From Henckelia pumila (taxonomy: Eukaryota > Streptophyta > Magnoliopsida > Lamiales > Gesneriaceae), in the NCBI RefSeq assembly GCF_033568475.1, contig NC_133123.1, positions 6,386,001 through 6,450,000 of the forward strand: a stretch of 64,000 nt of DNA. Reading direction: 5' to 3'. Under the pieces are notes generated by a model, which saw nothing but the letters and a program-made list of their open reading frames with translations, had not been told where the DNA came from and did not search any database. Made by a program: the position numbers and the translations under genes. Shown in pieces: positions 28,350 to 39,550 of the stretch (position 1 is the first letter of the stretch; the number at the start of each line of letters is the position of its first letter).

Positions 28350-29769
28350 CAACACGGCGTGAAAGAAATTTATGATATATATATAACGTCCTATTTGTTT
28401 GCATATATATATATATATTATAGTTTGATATAATAGTTTTTTCCTATGGATATTTCATGAACACTTTTGAGATGTTTGCGCGAACATGTAGAAATAATTT
28501 AAATTTGAGGTGAAGTTCCACGAAATGTTCACATGAATATCTAACGGTTAGCCTAATTCATCTAGTTATACTCAGATAATATAACTCCATGTACACACAA
28601 ATATATGTATATTTATATATATCAGTTTGAATGATGCCAAGTCAAATTATTGCAATGAGCATACTGTCCAATTAAACTTCAAGTCAATTGGAATCCTATG
28701 TGAGATGAGGTCACATTCACTAGTAAGTAGTAATCAATAAATTAAATTGGCAAATTATTTCGGATAGACGTCCGATTGACGAAGAGGAGTCAGCTGATTA
28801 ATCATTTGTTAAATGAGTGCAGTTGACCATTTGGCTGTCTATCTTCTTTATATCAACTCATTTTAATTCAACGAGGGATTCCAATTTCCAAATCGAACGA
28901 ATTCGGCCATTTGAACTACTTTGTTTTAAACTTGAAATGAAATTAGAATAATTTTAAAATTACTACCTAAACAATATTCATATGAATATAAAAAAAGAAA
29001 ATTGTTATGCTGAGTGTAACGCAGCTAGAATGTATATTTCACAAGACTCGTAAAGCAATAAAAACAGCGGAAATTATTCTGGAAATTATATTTTTAATAA
29101 AAATATATTTGCATGAAATATATTTCATGCAAATTAAATATTATATAAATTTGGTATAGGGAGGGGTAATAGAAAATGACAGGTTCGAACAAGACGGCTT
29201 TGTATATTGATTGTTCTGGTGAAGTTGAATTTGGAGTTGGTAAAGAAATTACTGTATTTCTTGAAAGTTGATGAGCTGCCTAACTTTTGAAGAGAAATCC
29301 TTTAAATAGTTTGTATGCGCGCAAGCTTTTCTCCCAAGAACATGGCCTACAAGGACTCCAAAGGGCGCATAGAGTTAATGCAGCCTTCAAAAAGTAGCAG
29401 TCTGCGGGGACCCAAGTAAGGGATTCTAGTTGACATTTGAGTGGAAAATTTGCATCCATCATCTGTATTATTGTGCTTTTATAACGAAATCTTCGATTTG
29501 GTTTCCAAAAGATTTCGCCAGTATCCGATTTTATGAACAAAAGATCCAGCACAATTACCACGACTGATATGTATATAGTCGCGCTCCACTCGCCGACACA
29601 CTTCTCATATCTATCATTGGTTTGTCCCATCAGGGAATTGAATTTGTAGAAGAGGACAAGCTCGGAAATCCCATTTCATGAATTCTCACCTCTTGTAATC
29701 TGGCCCAAGATTCCTTTTTTTACCTTTGCCTCGCAAACGGCTGTGATTTTTGATTAATTAATAAAAACG
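28281..29769. other. Spacer and bHLH upstream region
   Basis: AT-rich at first, with an AT tract at 28322-28349. From about 29160 the base composition is more balanced, and 29300-29769 may hold the bHLH promoter and leader. Open frames on the minus strand here (29280-29630) show no known domain. No gene is recognised. Confidence 0.35.
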
Positions 29770-31053
29770 ATGGATTTTTGCGACAACTTTGATGGTTTTT
29801 CTGACAGCTGTTTTGGGTTTCAAGAGTTTTCAAAAGAGGGGTCATCATTGGCTTTGGATGGTAAAAGAGGAGAGCTTGTGAAGGCTCTGGTTAAGCCTGG
29901 ACGAAAGGTGAACGGTGCGGAGAAGGCATTGTTAGCTTTGAGGAACCATAGTGACGCTGAAAGGAGGAGAAGGGAAAGAATAAATGGTCATTTGTCCACT
30001 CTAAGGGGTTTAATTCCTGGCACAGCTAAGGTACATCAATTCTATATTCTTCCATTTTGATTTTTATTTGTGAAGTTTTCATTTATGTAGTTGTTTATCA
30101 CTTCAACATATTATCAGCAGACCTCTTTGTAAGGAATTTATAGCTTCAAGGAGCTGGAGTTTTTGTGGTTAATATCAGTATTATCTCACAAATGTTGCCT
30201 AAGAACATTTTAAAAGTCACCGTATATTAAGAGAGTGTTTTGCACTTGTTGATATCATGATAGGCTGATAGGATTGAGAGAGAGCAGGTATCTACTTGTT
30301 ATCATAATGAGATTACATATTCATGAACTATGGATGTCAAACATAAAAAAGGAGGAATATGCTATGTTCTTTTGTTTTATGAGGCGAAAGAGATGGAGGA
30401 AGGGATTAAAAGGCATGATGATCTAAATCATTCACCATTTTCAACTTTCAAACACACCCTTCTTTATCTTTTTCAAAATTTTTGATTTGCTTATTTCGTT
30501 TATATTTATATGATCAGTTCAATAGAATATTATTTTGTTGAATTGGTTCGATCATTTGCGCTTTCTTTGGCAGATGGACAAAGCAGCATTACTTGCCGAA
30601 GTAATCAATCGAGTAAAGGAACTAAGAGACCATGTAACTGAAGTTACCAAAGGTACGCTCGTGCCAACAGACATGGATGAATTGAAAGTAGAGCAAGAAG
30701 GCGAGAACGATGAAAATTCCTTTTCTATCCGAGCATCCCTATGTTGTGATTTCAAAACTGAGCTTCTCTCCGACATAAAAGAAGCCATTGAAGCTCTCCC
30801 TTTAAAAACAGTAAGAGCAGAGATTGCTACCTTGGGAAGTAGAATGGTGAATGTCTTTGTGATTTCTGGATGCGACGCTGATGAGGAAGGATCCCAATTT
30901 CTTGTCGATTCTGTTCGCAAGGCTTTGAGGTCTGTGCTTGATAAATTTTATGCATCAGAAGAATTCGCAACAAACAATACTATGTCTGGTAAAAGGAGGA
31001 GAGTTTCATTGTTCAGTTCTTTGAACTCAACTTCTTACGGAGATATATGGTGA
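29770..31053 (+). CDS. bHLH transcription factor of the bHLH30/TMO5-bHLH106/107 type
   Basis: Two exons, 29770-30030 and 30574-31053, join at GT-AG in frame and give 246 residues. The basic region (NHSDAERRRRERIN, about residues 59-72) has the His-Glu-Arg pattern of E-box/G-box binders. Helix-loop-helix follows and is split by the intron between GTAK and MDKAALLAEV. The C-terminal half has SIRASLCC and LKTVRAEIATLG, the ACT-like segment shared with Arabidopsis bHLH30/32 (TMO5), bHLH106 and bHLH107. The protein ends in a basic KRRR stretch. From family knowledge it is a nuclear dimeric regulator; members act in vascular patterning or stress responses. Which orthologue it is cannot be settled here. 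It converges with the ABCG gene. Confidence 0.9.
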
Positions 31054-31781
31054 TATGATGGTTTTAATATAGGTTCTTCTGTTCGTTTTTTTTTTTTAAA
31101 TTATGCTTTGGTGAAATAGTTGGGAATTTGTAATCTGCTGGCATAAGCCTTGGCATGCATATCTTCTGCTTTTTTGTGGAAAGGGATGTGCATGCCTCGT
31201 CTTATGCCTACTTTTATAGTGATATATATGTTGCACTCTGTAAGTATTTCTTGTTTTTAAATGTCATCTTTATAGTGAATTCTGCTGATGCTAATGTCGA
31301 GCTCTTTTTCCTGCTGTGCTTTATATAACGTTGTTTTTTGATCAAAACGGTGTAACCCAAGCGAGGAAGCCTGAATCCACTAGATTGAAGTAACCTGCCA
31401 AAATAGATCATATACGTCCATCCTCGTTCTTGTCGAGTGTTGTTGGCTTGTGATGTGTAATGTAGAAGTAGTTGGAAAATCTTTAAAATTTGTTCTTTTC
31501 GTTCATGTATGCCCGACGTTGTCTGCGTATCCATGCAACCGGTGAATTCTAGAGAAAACACGAAAATACAATAAAATTCTGTTGATGTAGTTTTAAGACA
31601 ATGAAATGAGACGAGCATAAATGAATCCGAGTTGTATCTCTCTATCTTAAAGCATCACTGCTAATGTTTCTGGGATTCTCTTAAAGAGCAAACCATGCAC
31701 TAGTCATAGCAAAATGATTTTGTGCTTGTTGCATACTGACAAGTAAACATGAACTTAAAAAAAAAAAGGACTTGAAAGTAC
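31054..31781. other. Convergent 3' region of bHLH and ABCG genes
   Basis: These 730 bases would hold both 3' UTRs. A 134-codon minus-strand frame at 31214-31618 shows no domain and lies where the UTRs should be. Nothing else is recognised. Confidence 0.35.
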
Positions 31782-33599
31782 TTAACTTGTGGGCTTGTAG
31801 GACCTGTACCAAAGAATCAGAAAACCTACGAATCTGTAACCAAAAATGAAACACAGCATCATGCCCAAATTATTCCATTTCTGCGACTCCTTCAAACCTT
31901 GCCTCATCAAGAATTGATCCCCATAAATTATACACTGGCCTTCTATTATGTCTAAGCACCTCAGCTTCCCCTGTTCTCCTCCATACTCATTGATCATAAA
32001 GCATTCAAATGGATACTTGAACAGGCTCAGGTACTGCATGAATTTCCAATACTTTGGTATTGCATCCTTTGATAAAAAGTATCCCGAGAACAGGAAAAAT
32101 GACCCCATAATACCTGAGACCAGAGACATTCCCATGATGAAATTTGGCACCAATGCGCTGAAGCACGCTACAAAAGAGTTCGACATCAAGACAACCATCC
32201 AAACCACTAGAAAGAAGTAGAGGAATCCATCAAGTTCTCGCCTCAACCCAACGAGCCAATACACGGGAGTTGCGTAGAGAATAGAGACTAATAGCAGGAA
32301 CTGGAAATACACCATGGTGTTTGCTATGATGTAAGAAGATACTCTGTATGCTCCTCTTGAAGTCTCTCTCATTAGAATTCTTTTTTCTAGCAAGAAAATC
32401 GGAAGTGCTTCTGTTGTTGATGACATCAAGAATGTAAGACTAAAGGCAAAGAATCCCAATTGGTTTTGCACCTTCGTTTTCTTGGAGGCACCGAAGGCAT
32501 CGATGAAAATCGTCCCTAACACGATTCCCGCCAGTGACGCTTGAATCGTCCTTGCTGCGAAAAGCTGCGTGGTTCTTAAAATGTTCTTTGAGAATCTCTG
32601 GCTGAGAATCAGCACCTCTTTGAAAGGGGAATTGCAGTAAGACATTCGATTTCCTTCCGTAGTATTGGAGATACAATCACTTTCGTCCTGCATTTCATAT
32701 GGTTTGACGTCATTTTCTTCTTGTTTTAGGCTTCCAATCATATCAACTGCAAATTCAAGCACATTGACATGCCGAGGGATGAAATGGCCCGCGGAGTTAA
32801 ACCGTTCCTCTAGGAGATGTAAAGAACCATCATGAAGAACCAAGCCATCGGACAACAGAATAACTTTCTCGAACAATTCAAGAATACGAAATCCAGGTTG
32901 ATGGATGGTTAGTATTATGGTCTTATGTTGGTTCTTGGCCATGGATTTGAGAAGCATCATGACATGAAGTGCAGAGGCCGAGTCGAGCCCTGAAGTAGGC
33001 TCATCAAGCAGAAGAACCGCAGGGTTATGCACTAAATCAACCCCAATCGACACTCTACGCTTCTCACCCCCCGAAATCCCACGGCTCGATTCACTCCCAA
33101 CTCGCACACCAGCAATGTGCTCCAGTCCCAGTTCCTTCAGCAGCCTTTGGACTCGAGTCCTGACCTTATCAGCACCCGCTTTCAGCCTCAGACGTGCACT
33201 GTATGTTAGCGTCTCCTCAACCGTCAGGAGTGGAAAGAGAGCTTCATTTTGAGTCACATAACCCGACACTCGACGAAAATGTTCCACGTCCATAGGCAGG
33301 TCATTGACAAGAACCTGACCTGATACCCTGAGCGGGACGACTATCATCCCGGCCAGGATTTCGAGCAACGTGGTTTTTCCAGCTCCACTTGGACCAGTAA
33401 TCGCTGTAAGTTCTCCCGGTTTGGCTTCGCAATTTACGTTCTTCAAAACGTGCTTAGCATTGCAGCTTGAGCCCTCTTTCCACCCAAGCCAATTACCATA
33501 TCTTGGAAACAAGGTGAATGACAAATTTTTAGTCCTTATTTTATAGTGACTAGTTTCTTGGTGAACAGAATATGGTTTCTTCACAGGCAGCAACTCCAT
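31782..33599 (-). CDS. ABC transporter G family half-transporter, ABCG10-like
   Basis: A single exon encodes 605 residues, typical of plant half-size ABCG (WBC) proteins. The nucleotide-binding domain comes first, with Walker A GPSGAGKT (about residues 70-77), signature ISGGEKRR, Walker [13 protein letters not shown] and the switch histidine in TIHQPG. A linker of about 70 residues follows, then the ABC2-type membrane domain with about six hydrophobic segments and the [12 protein letters not shown] segment. Sequence features recall Arabidopsis ABCG10 more than ABCG5. I chose the ATG at 33599 (MELLPVKKP), because it matches the family N-terminus and the frame upstream of it has no ATG. It should dimerise in the plasma membrane; the substrate is unknown. 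A minus-strand TATA-like tract lies near 33705-33722. Confidence 0.93.
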   Translation of the reverse strand: MELLPVKKPYSVHQETSHYKIRTKNLSFTLFPRYGNWLGWKEGSSCNAKHVLKNVNCEAKPGELTAITGPSGAGKTTLLEILAGMIVVPLRVSGQVLVNDLPMDVEHFRRVSGYVTQNEALFPLLTVEETLTYSARLRLKAGADKVRTRVQRLLKELGLEHIAGVRVGSESSRGISGGEKRRVSIGVDLVHNPAVLLLDEPTSGLDSASALHVMMLLKSMAKNQHKTIILTIHQPGFRILELFEKVILLSDGLVLHDGSLHLLEERFNSAGHFIPRHVNVLEFAVDMIGSLKQEENDVKPYEMQDESDCISNTTEGNRMSYCNSPFKEVLILSQRFSKNILRTTQLFAARTIQASLAGIVLGTIFIDAFGASKKTKVQNQLGFFAFSLTFLMSSTTEALPIFLLEKRILMRETSRGAYRVSSYIIANTMVYFQFLLLVSILYATPVYWLVGLRRELDGFLYFFLVVWMVVLMSNSFVACFSALVPNFIMGMSLVSGIMGSFFLFSGYFLSKDAIPKYWKFMQYLSLFKYPFECFMINEYGGEQGKLRCLDIIEGQCIIYGDQFLMRQGLKESQKWNNLGMMLCFIFGYRFVGFLILWYRSYKPTS

Positions 33600-34945
33600 A
33601 GCCGAAACTGAAAAGGTCAAAGAAAATGTATATGAAGGGATCAATATGGGCTAAATCTCGAAACTAGCTAGCGTTTATTTACACCATCAAGTCACAAAGG
33701 TGATGATATATATATACATATAGTGATCATCACATGCATCAATATTCACGCATGTATTTATTTCGTGTTGAATTAAAAGAAATGCATGTGAGAGTTAATT
33801 TCACGTTGTGGCAGCCATTGTTGTCGACTCTTGTAGGCTCCTACATGGAAGAAACAAAAAGAAAGGTGCCGTCATATTTGATATCTACGAGGAGCTGAAG
33901 TGGATCCATGCAACCTCCATGTTCACGTTTTTTTGGGAGTTTTGAGATATCTTCCCTAATTTGTATGTCACTTGAAGAATTCAAGTGTACTGTAGGCCCA
34001 CACTTTTGCAGAAGGAAAATTCTTTCTTGCAAAAACACAAGAAAAGTGTCACCATTATTGTTGAGTTGAGTGGCATTATTGTTGTGATATATAATTGTTG
34101 ACGGTTTCAAAAGTTGTAATAGTAAAGTGTTTTTCATGTGTGCTTAAACAAAACAAACTCAAGTACAGGTAATGAGATCCTATATTAAGGGTAATATCCA
34201 TATCATGGGTCCAATGGTTCGTATTTTTATACATTGGCGTAATTAATGATATATTGTTGACCTGAAAAATCATGGAACATTAGATCTATCATCTATCATT
34301 GAGGTAATACCATATGCTAGGTTGAACTCTACTATCAAGTACTTACGTATATATAATTGAAGGGTACTGATGCTACATGTACACTATTACATATTAGATT
34401 ATATATTGTACTTGAAATTATATAATCATCTTTAATGTATTTTTGAAAGAGTTTTTTCAAACAAAATGAATAGATTAATTTTGTAAATTCAAATACAATA
34501 TGTAACCCAGTGCGTCCATGTATATGTAGCATTGTCCACCGCAATGAACTTGTATCCTTGGCACGTTATAACAGCATTATAATGTTGAACGACGAATGTT
34601 AAATCAAATCAGAGTAAATTTGACATTGAATAAAATAACATATCACGTATAACACTAAAGATCGTTTGAAATTTAATGATATAGTATAGATTAGTGATAT
34701 TGTACGAGCAAAATAATCGTATATATATATATATATAATCTATTGATTTTTTAGATATCAAAATAAATAAATAATATCGATGCTAAACGAAATAACATAA
34801 TAGGAAAATTTGAAATACATACATGCCAATATATTAATATACTAATAATAATATTACAGGTTTTATCTGTCAAAAAAAATACTAATAATAATAATAATAG
34901 TAATATAATAAATACTAGTCGCATCTGTACACGCGTTACGTGTGT
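33600..34945. other. ABCG upstream region and AT-rich spacer
   Basis: The first 150-300 bases would be the ABCG leader and promoter. A Helitron-like end lies at 34913-34945 (separate entry). Three open frames on the minus strand (33841-34137, 34076-34273, 34335-34544) lack domains and are not supported as genes. Confidence 0.35.
34913..34945 (-). mobile_element. Helitron-like 3' terminus
   Basis: On the minus strand a hairpin (stem ACACG/CGTGT at 34929-34943) is followed by ACAGATGCGACTAG and then T, the Helitron 3' end pattern. The following 34946-35375 is a two-copy direct repeat that may be part of its body. Confidence 0.35.
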
Positions 34946-35375
34946 GATTAAAATATAAATATTATTTATTTATACATATAATACTTTTTTGTTTCAAACA
35001 AATTTAATTTGAAAAAAAAAATGAAGACACAAAAATGGAGAAAATCATGGACAAATAAAATTTAAAATGAAGATATAGATTTTATTCCTTTTTTTAAGGA
35101 TATTTAGATGTTTTCGTCTTAGACTTAACCAAATTAATTTTAATTCGATTACTATTCTTAAATAATAAAATATAAATATGATTTATTTTATACATATAAT
35201 ACTTTTTTGTTTCAAACCAATTTAAATTTGAAAAAAAAAAAGATGAAGGTACAAAATTGGAGAAAATCACGGACAAATAAAATTTAAAATATAGATAGAG
35301 ATTTTATTTCATTTTTAATGGTATTTTAGATATTTTGTATTTGGCTTCACCAGATTAATTTTAATTCGATTACTA
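34946..35375. repeat. Two-copy tandem repeat of about 212 bp
   Basis: The stretch 34946-35157 is repeated at 35158-35375. Both contain TACATATAATACTTTTTTGT, GGACAAATAAAATTTAAAAT and AATTAATTTTAATTCGATTA. Similarity is high but there are several small gaps. No coding capacity is seen. Confidence 0.75.
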
Positions 35376-35390
35376 AGTGATGCTCATCTG

Positions 35391-35913
35391 TAGAGCTGTC
35401 AAACGAGCCAACCCATGGCGGGGCGGGTCGGCCCACCAAAAACCCATATTTTGGCGGGTTGATGGCGGGCCGACCCACCATCCTGGCGGGCTGAAAATCC
35501 TCAACCCAACCCAACCCAAGTTGAGTTGCGGGTTAGGCGGACTGGCCCGCGGGTTGGCTCATAACAAATAAAAATAAATAAAAATTATTATAATTAATTA
35601 TAAATATCATTTCATAAATAAATATTAATAGAAACATATTAATAAAAATTTTAATTATTGATTTTATGTGTGTAAATTTTATATAAAGTAATTAATACAA
35701 AAAAAAATTCACAAATTTTATTAAAAAATACATATATCACAATAAAAATAAAAATAAATTATTAATTCTACAGGCTCGCGGACCGCGGGGCCTAGGCGGG
35801 TTGGCCCATCTAGACCCACCTTTTGTTGGGTTGAAAAAATTTCAACCCAACCCACTTAAATTATGTGGCGGGCCGGGACGACCCGACGGGCCTAACCCAA
35901 ATTGACGGTTTTA
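35391..35913. mobile_element. hAT-type MITE with GC-rich ends
   Basis: A 523-bp element starts TAGAGCTGTCAA and ends with the inverted copy TTGACGGTTTTA (9 of 12 paired). It is flanked by 8-bp direct repeats CTCATCTG (35383-35390) and CTCATCTA (35914-35921). Near both ends are GGCGGGTTG / CAACCCAACCC runs that pair with each other; the middle is AT-rich. This end composition is shared with the element at 47468. Target-duplication size and the TAGNG-type end point to hAT. No protein is encoded. Confidence 0.85.
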
Positions 35914-35970
35914 CTCATCTATAATAATATAGTAAGATTAATTAATGTTAATCACTATAAGGACATTTAG

Positions 35971-36308
35971 GGAGTATTTGCAATAGATTGTGCTTTGTAA
36001 AAGTGATTAATTTATAGATTATAAAAATTTAAAGAAAAATCAAAATTTGGTAGTGTTTGAAAACAAATGTGAAAATCTAAAAATCAAAGTTTGGTAGTGT
36101 TTGATAAATAAGTGATTAGAGTGATTTTAACAATGACCTTTTTATTAGAATTACTTTTGGAGAATCATAATCACCACATGACTAGCTTTTGGATTTCAAT
36201 TAAGTTAAGCATAAGCTAACACATAATCTAGGTTTAAAAAACACACAAAAATAATTTTTTTAAGCCAAAAGCTAACAATCACTTTTTTTTAGTAATTGCA
36301 AACACTTC
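35971..36308. mobile_element. hAT-type MITE, copy 2 of the family at 21308
   Basis: A 338-bp element starts GGAGTATTTGCAAT and ends ATTGCAAACACTTC (11 of 13 paired). Flanking 8-bp direct repeats are ACATTTAG (35963-35970) and ACATTGAG (36309-36316). The interior matches 21308-21648 over its whole length with few gaps. It lies 57 bases from the end of another MITE. Confidence 0.85.
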
Positions 36309-38502
36309 ACATTGAGCCCCGCTTCATTCATGTCCAAATTGACAGATAATTATTTGTTTTCGTTAATAACTACTGAACATGTATTTTTGGTCTGCAATAA
36401 AAATAACTAATTAATTAAACTGGTTTAATATTGGATAAATCTTTTATTTTCTCAAACATATATATTTCATAAATAGATAATATTAGGGCAAAAGGTGGGG
36501 CTTAACTTGGTTATGTTTTCGAAAGTTTGTTTTTAAAAGTGGATGATTTTGGTAGTGATTCCGTGTGATTTGAGAAATTGTTTTGAAAGAATCTGTGTTA
36601 GACTGTTGGTAAGTTATGTCGACGAATGCATGTGATTGCTGAATGTTATATTATTTAGGGTATTAAAGAAGATATTTTTAATTTTATTAAATATTTTTAG
36701 GTCAATTTTATCAATTTATTTTAGATGCAATTATGTCATATAAAAATTTAGGGGAAGTATTTTGCTCATAGGACTTGACCTTTTTTCATTTTTAATCCGG
36801 TAAGTTTTCAAGTAATTATTACAATATGAATCTTGTAAGTTGGAATTCATTCTCAATTTTATTTTTCACTGGAATACTGACGTAATTTATGATTTCACCT
36901 TATTAATTTTTGGTATCACGTCATCATTTCGATGAAAAATGATTAAAATTAAAAATATGTATCAACTTACATGATTAAAACAATAATTTGAAAACTTATA
37001 GAACTAAAAATAGAAAATAATCAAGTTATGTGACCATAATTGTAATTGTCCAATAATTTATCGTGTAAGTGATGTCACAATTTATATTTAGATATTTTAA
37101 TGATATATATATATATATATATATATATTAAAGCTTCAAAATAAAATTACTGAATTAAAAATTAATGTACTATTAGAATATTTTTTTTGGATTTATTAAA
37201 TTTTAAAATAATGATTATGTTGGAAAAAAATATGAAGTTTTATATCTTTGTAAAAAGGAAGGAGAACATGGTTTATGCTTGTTTATATATATTTCGGGAG
37301 ACTACAAATATTTTCCGAATGCTGACAAACCTCACCCAATCTTTTGAAAATGTGTTCGCAAATGAAATAAATGTTTGGTAATAAAAAATTGAGAAAAAAA
37401 AAACTATATAGTTTACTGCATGGTCAAAAGACTCAAATCCTGTAAGTTTATACGTGGTAGGTAATTTTATATTATTATTATATTTTAAAGAAAACTGAAG
37501 TTACACTATTACCTCATTTAAATATATTAATTTATTATCTTTATATTATATATACATATTCATCGTTGATTCACAATCCAAACAACATCGTACCAATTAT
37601 ATAGAAAATGTTTTTTTAAAAAAAGTTCAAATCAATTTTTGAAAGCAATCTCAAACATTACCTAAATTTTCTTATGCGGGTTGTTTTTTGACAACATTAT
37701 AGTAATGGAGCCCAATCTCGTGCATTCGGGACGTGATAAAAATGGGCCTCAAGAAATGTCATAATTTGCTCTTAAAAAAAAATCGTTTGGAAGTTAGATT
37801 TCAAACTATTTATCTCGTACGTCTACCAGCTACATACTCAATGCGATCGCTTGAATGGGGTGCATGGTGGCCTTGTATATATAATTTATCTTATTTGAAT
37901 TGATAAAAACATAAGATATTATATTAATTGAGAATGGATATCCAGAAGATACAATTTATATTACTAACTAATATTTCATATATACTAGCATGAACTCAAC
38001 CGATCAATACTACGTACATCGGAAGCATAGTAAATATTCCGACTTGGAAAGTTGTGGAAAAAAAAATTAAAATCAAAATGAACGAGATCAATCCTATGCC
38101 CTTCCTTTTATTATAAACAGTCAAATTATTGAAATTAATTCGGAGTAATTTAAATATGAGCGAAGAAATAAACAGATGATTTCAAATGGATCCAATTTCA
38201 TTTTGCAAGTGTTTCAAGTCTATTATGTTGTTACATAAAGCTATACAATGATAAAAGAGGAAAAATTATATCAAAAGCTTCCCTACAAATTATATGTATG
38301 ATCAATTTATATATATGTATAGCCCTAATGATTGAAAAAAAATAATCAAAAGCTTCCATAATAAACATTATTATAAGTTTCACAAAATGAACATTACAAT
38401 ATATGATCTATTTGTAGCCCTAGTTCAAATGTTTCACACACCTAATTAAAATGTCAACATATTCATAGCCCTAGTTCAAATGTCACAATCATGTCTCAAA
38501 TC
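36309..38502. other. AT-rich spacer with a foldback element
   Basis: A foldback element lies at about 36765-37050 (separate entry) and an AT tract at 37103-37129. Otherwise AT-rich sequence without recognisable genes. The words TCAAAAGCTTCC and AGCCCTAGTTCAAATG recur two or more times in 38260-38480, so that part is a loose local repeat. Confidence 0.35.
36765..37050. mobile_element. Foldback element
   Basis: The left part (from about 36770) and the reverse complement of the right part (to about 37050) share TAAGTTTTCAA and TTGTAAGTTG-type words and flank a central region with GACGTAATT / GTATCACGTC. This is the same architecture as the elements at 28041, 39095, 50163 and 58405. Ends are approximate. 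Confidence 0.45.
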
Positions 38503-39550
38503 TTAAAATACCAAAAATACATAGTAAAATCTAAGACACCACACTCGAAAATACATAGTATCCGAAAACTCCACGACCCCGAAGACTTCGGCGCTGAAAT
38601 CGAATGAAAGGATGTACATATGCGATCGCAGACTTGCCAACCAATGGCATCGTCCATTGAACAAAACTTGGTAACAAGGGCCATGGATCAAGCTCGAGAT
38701 TTCGTCGTCGGTTTCCCTCCAAGATTCGGTGGTCAGGTTATATATTCGAGCTCGGAAACGCCGGCGAGGGTTGATACAATCTATCTCGCCATATTCTCCC
38801 AATCTCTCGAGGCTCACCACTTTGTACTGATGGGTCTTTGGATCGAACCCGAATCCCACTTTCCCGTAAAAGGGCTTCGATGCATCGAAAGGGCGAGGGG
38901 GGATTCGTTTGAGTTCACGTAGAGCCGGGTTTAAAAGGAAGTAATTTTCGTGATCCGATGTGATGCAGATCAAGCCATTGCAAGAAGACTGCAAGATACT
39001 GTCGGAAACCACGAGATTCAAGCCGGGGATCTCGAGAGTCGTCTCTGCGTGTTTGATGAGTATGATTTCGTCTCTTTTTAACTAGTAATTGAGATGATGT
39101 GAAAATAGCTTTTTTGGTTTTATATGTTTGTCGCTTTGCGATTTCAGTCCTTTATATTTTAAGATTTCAGTTTTAGTCCGCTATCTTCATTTTTTTTTGA
39201 CAATTTTAGTCATTTTTCTCACGTGGCGCTGATGTGGCACCAATTCAGTGCTGATGTGGAACTGACGTGTACAGTGTCACGTAAGCATTTTTGAATAAAA
39301 AGGACCAAAATTGCCAAAAATTAGAACATATAGGACTAAAACTGAAATGTGAAAACATAGAAGACCAAAATCGCAAAGAGACAAACATATATGACTAAAT
39401 TTGCAATTTTTTCTTGCGATGCATGTTGATGAATCCCGGGCTTCTTATCAAATCGCACCAGTGTTTGGAGACACATCTGAATCGAACCAAGGATTTCACG
39501 GGCAAATTCAGAAGAATCCGGATCAGTAAATCTTCAGGCAAATCCGCCAT
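38503..39550 (-). pseudogene. F-box protein gene with F-box-associated domain, broken by a foldback element
   Basis: On the minus strand an ATG at 39550 opens a classic F-box (MADLPEDLLIRILLNLPVK, then SLVRFRCVSKHWCDLI), the SKP1-binding motif of SCF ubiquitin ligases. After about 46 codons the frame enters a foldback transposon (about 39095-39415) and stops. The gene resumes beyond it with RDEIILIKHAETTLEIPG, SCNGLICI, FLLNPALRE, GFGFDP and HGPCYQVLFNGRCHWLA, the F-box-associated (type 1) repeat pattern. An in-frame TAG precedes the resumed part (codon before LKRDEI). The frame ends at 38503, well short of the usual 350-400 residues, so the 3' end is lost as well. It is a host gene that has become a pseudogene. 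Confidence 0.85.
39095..39415. mobile_element. Foldback element inserted in the F-box gene
   Basis: Arms of about 85 bases form an inverted repeat: ATATGTTTGTCGCTTTGCGA on the left (about 39121) and its near complement TCGCAAAGAGACAAACATAT on the right (about 39372). The centre holds CACGTGGCGCTGATGTGGCA. The outer edges are degenerate (near AATAGC and GCAATT), and I could not fix a target duplication. It interrupts the F-box reading frame, so its arrival postdates the gene's functional state or coincided with its loss. Confidence 0.75.

Noticed and set aside
29280-29630. 116-codon minus-strand frame upstream of the bHLH gene
   Set aside because: No domain or splice partner found; it lies in the likely promoter/leader of the bHLH gene.
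33600-33644. N-terminal extension of the ABCG transporter
   Set aside because: There is no ATG in this extension; the first ATG, at 33599, matches the family N-terminus.
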